This document shows positions 62,683 to 64,000 of a stretch of DNA of 64,000 nucleotides, piece by piece. The first letter of the stretch is position 1, and every line of letters begins with the position of its first letter. The stretch spans positions 2,480,001 to 2,544,000 of the forward strand of contig NC_010407.1 in the NCBI RefSeq assembly GCF_000069225.1, given 5' to 3'. The position numbers were made by a program, and so were the translations under genes. This DNA comes from Clavibacter sepedonicus. Lineage in GTDB: Bacteria > Actinomycetota > Actinomycetes > Actinomycetales > Microbacteriaceae. Under the pieces are notes generated by a model. That model worked only from the letters and a program-made list of their open reading frames with translations, was not told the origin of the DNA and did not search any database.

Positions 62683-64000
62683 CCGCCTGCCCCGCCTGCC
62701 CCGCCTCCGCGCGGTAGTACGCGCGCTTGTCCTTCGTGGGGCGCGCCTTGTTGAGCACGACGCCCAGCACGGATCCGCCCGACTTCTCGACCGCGTCGAG
62801 CGCCTCGGAGAGCTGGGCGCGGTGCACGCGCGTCTGGTCGGCGACCACGATCGCGCCGTCGGTCATGCGCGCCACGAAGGCGGCGTCGGCGACGGCGATG
62901 AGCGGCGCGGTGTCGATCACGATCACGTCGTAGTCCGCCTTCGCGCGCGTGACCAGTTCCTCCATGCGGTTCGACGCGAGGAGCTCGCTCGGGTTCGGCG
63001 GGATCTCGCCGCTGGTCAGCACGTGGAGCGTGCCGTCGCCCCAGGGCTGCACGACGTCCTCGAGCAGCGCCTGGCCGACGAGCACGGTGGTGAGGCCCGC
63101 GTCGCCCTCGAGCCCGAGGTACTGCGCGACGACGGGACGGCGGAGGTCGGCGTCGACGAGCAGCACGCGGCGCCCGCCCTCGCTCAGCGACAGCGCGAGG
63201 TTCGCGGCGACCGTGGACTTGCCCTCGCCGGGGATCGACGAGGTCACGACGATGCTCGACGACCGGTCGCCGAGGAGCACGAAGCGCAGGTTCGCCTTCA
63301 GCTGGCGGAAGCCCTCGGCTGCGGTCGACAGCGGGCGGAGCGCCATCGCGAGGCCCGTGACGCCGCGCTCGCGCTCGAGCGACCCGAGCAGCGGTGCGGA
63401 CGTCAGGTGCGCGACGGTCTCGGCGGAGCGGACGCGCGTGTCGAGCAGGCGCACGAGCGCGAGGCCGAGGAGGCCCGCGAGGAGGCCGAGGAGCAGGCCC
63501 GCGAGCGTGTTGGTGCGGCTGTTCGGTGCCGACTGGCTCTGGGGCTCGGGGGCCTCCTGGATCACGCGCACCGAGACGGTGGTCGACCCCTCCGCCCCCT
63601 TCGGCGCGTACGCCTCCGCGGTGTCGCGGAGGCTCGTGGCGACCGCGTTGGCGATCTGCGCGGCGTCGGACGGCGACGGCTCGGTGACGCTGATCTCCAT
63701 GATCACGGTGTTCTGCGGCGTCGTGACGGTGACGGCGCGCGCGAGCTCCTGCGGCGTCACGTCGAGGCCGAGGCGCGTGATCACGGGCTCCAGCACCGCG
63801 GGCGACTCCGCGAGCTCGCCGAACGACAGCATCTGGCTCTGCGTGTAGGTGGCGCCCTGGTTGAGGTCGCTCGCGCTGGATCCGCTGCTCAGCGAGAAGT
63901 AGAGGCGGGACTGCGCGGTGTACACGGGCGTCGCCAGCTGGGACAGGCCGAACGCGACCGCGCCGCCCGCGAGCGTGGCGGCGACCACGACGTACCAGAG
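62672..64000 (-). CDS. polysaccharide chain-length/tyrosine autokinase protein (partial)
   Basis: The gene continues past the window end; 442 codons are visible. The membrane-linked Wzz domain comes first (VAFGLSQLATPVYTAQSRLYF, about visible residues 10-150), then a second helix LLGLLAGLLGLALVRLL, then the BY-kinase domain with Walker A SSIPGEGKSTVAANLALSL, Walker A' VLLVDADLRRP and Walker B YDVIVIDTAPL. The C-terminus has a Tyr pair in KRAYYRAEAG, a short form of the usual tyrosine cluster. It would control exopolysaccharide length and export, matching the flippase and glycosyltransferases upstream. Confidence 0.93.
   Translation of the reverse strand, partial: LWYVVVAATLAGGAVAFGLSQLATPVYTAQSRLYFSLSSGSSASDLNQGATYTQSQMLSFGELAESPAVLEPVITRLGLDVTPQELARAVTVTTPQNTVIMEISVTEPSPSDAAQIANAVATSLRDTAEAYAPKGAEGSTTVSVRVIQEAPEPQSQSAPNSRTNTLAGLLLGLLAGLLGLALVRLLDTRVRSAETVAHLTSAPLLGSLERERGVTGLAMALRPLSTAAEGFRQLKANLRFVLLGDRSSSIVVTSSIPGEGKSTVAANLALSLSEGGRRVLLVDADLRRPVVAQYLGLEGDAGLTTVLVGQALLEDVVQPWGDGTLHVLTSGEIPPNPSELLASNRMEELVTRAKADYDVIVIDTAPLIAVADAAFVARMTDGAIVVADQTRVHRAQLSEALDAVEKSGGSVLGVVLNKARPTKDKRAYYRAEAGQAGQAVTR

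Overview
The window is about 73% G+C DNA from an actinobacterium. Codon use, abundant GGATCC-type Gly/Ser/Asp-Pro codons, many leaderless genes with a TANNNT -10 box 6-9 nt before the start, the class of sugar importers and the IS481/IS30 insertion sequences all suggest Microbacteriaceae, most likely the plant pathogen Clavibacter (the IS load and decayed genes would fit the sepedonicus lineage; this is an inference, not a database match).

Layout. 1-2603: membrane protein, L-serine dehydratase, SdpI-like protein. 2633-3700: IS481-family element A. 3702-11904: a divergent hexuronate gene cluster (IclR regulator, uronate dehydrogenase, unknown protein on the minus strand; CUT1 sugar importer, glucarate dehydratase, 5-dehydro-4-deoxyglucarate dehydratase on the plus strand) giving an oxidative route from uronic acid to 2-oxoglutarate semialdehyde. 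11911-12963: a different IS481-family element. 12965-22538: YyaL-like thioredoxin protein, CorA, a frameshifted aldo/keto reductase, an acyl-CoA ligase and the helicase HrpA. 22757-30835: NCS1 permease, GntR regulator, urea carboxylase and allophanate hydrolase, i.e. ATP-dependent urea use. 30880-32735: small kinase, sulfurtransferase, acetyltransferase.

32869-37412 is the most interesting part. It holds a class I ribonucleotide reductase whose small subunit has the Glu/Phe substitutions of Mn/Fe class Ic enzymes. The large subunit ends without any redox cysteine pair; a separate 25-codon ORF with its own ribosome-binding site carries a CxxC tail. Upstream lie two diverged copies of a promoter module with NrdR-like and DnaA-like boxes, a perfect 26-bp inverted repeat, and two tiny paralogous genes of 36 and 40 residues.

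37412-42599: MFS permease, lipoprotein, aldo/keto reductase, membrane protein, HtrA-like protease. 42637-44095: IS30-family element. 44146-51202: a tetrulose (erythrulose/threitol/erythritol-type) catabolic cluster: FCD-GntR regulator, TIM-like and RpiB-like isomerases, DhaK-DhaL kinase, UTRA-GntR regulator, and an ABC permease/ATPase pair with no binding-protein gene. 51295-52362: IS481-family element B (nearly identical to A), which has mismatched target duplications and sits where the binding-protein gene is expected. 52364-57388: polysaccharide flippase and glycosyltransferases; 57603-60954: secreted protein, photolyase-like protein, HTH membrane protein, phosphoribosyltransferase; 61032-62419: candidate nucleotidyltransferase toxin-antitoxin pair next to a truncated glyoxalase-fold gene; 62672 to the window end: polysaccharide chain-length/tyrosine-kinase protein, cut by the window edge. 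I saw no rRNA, tRNA or CRISPR.
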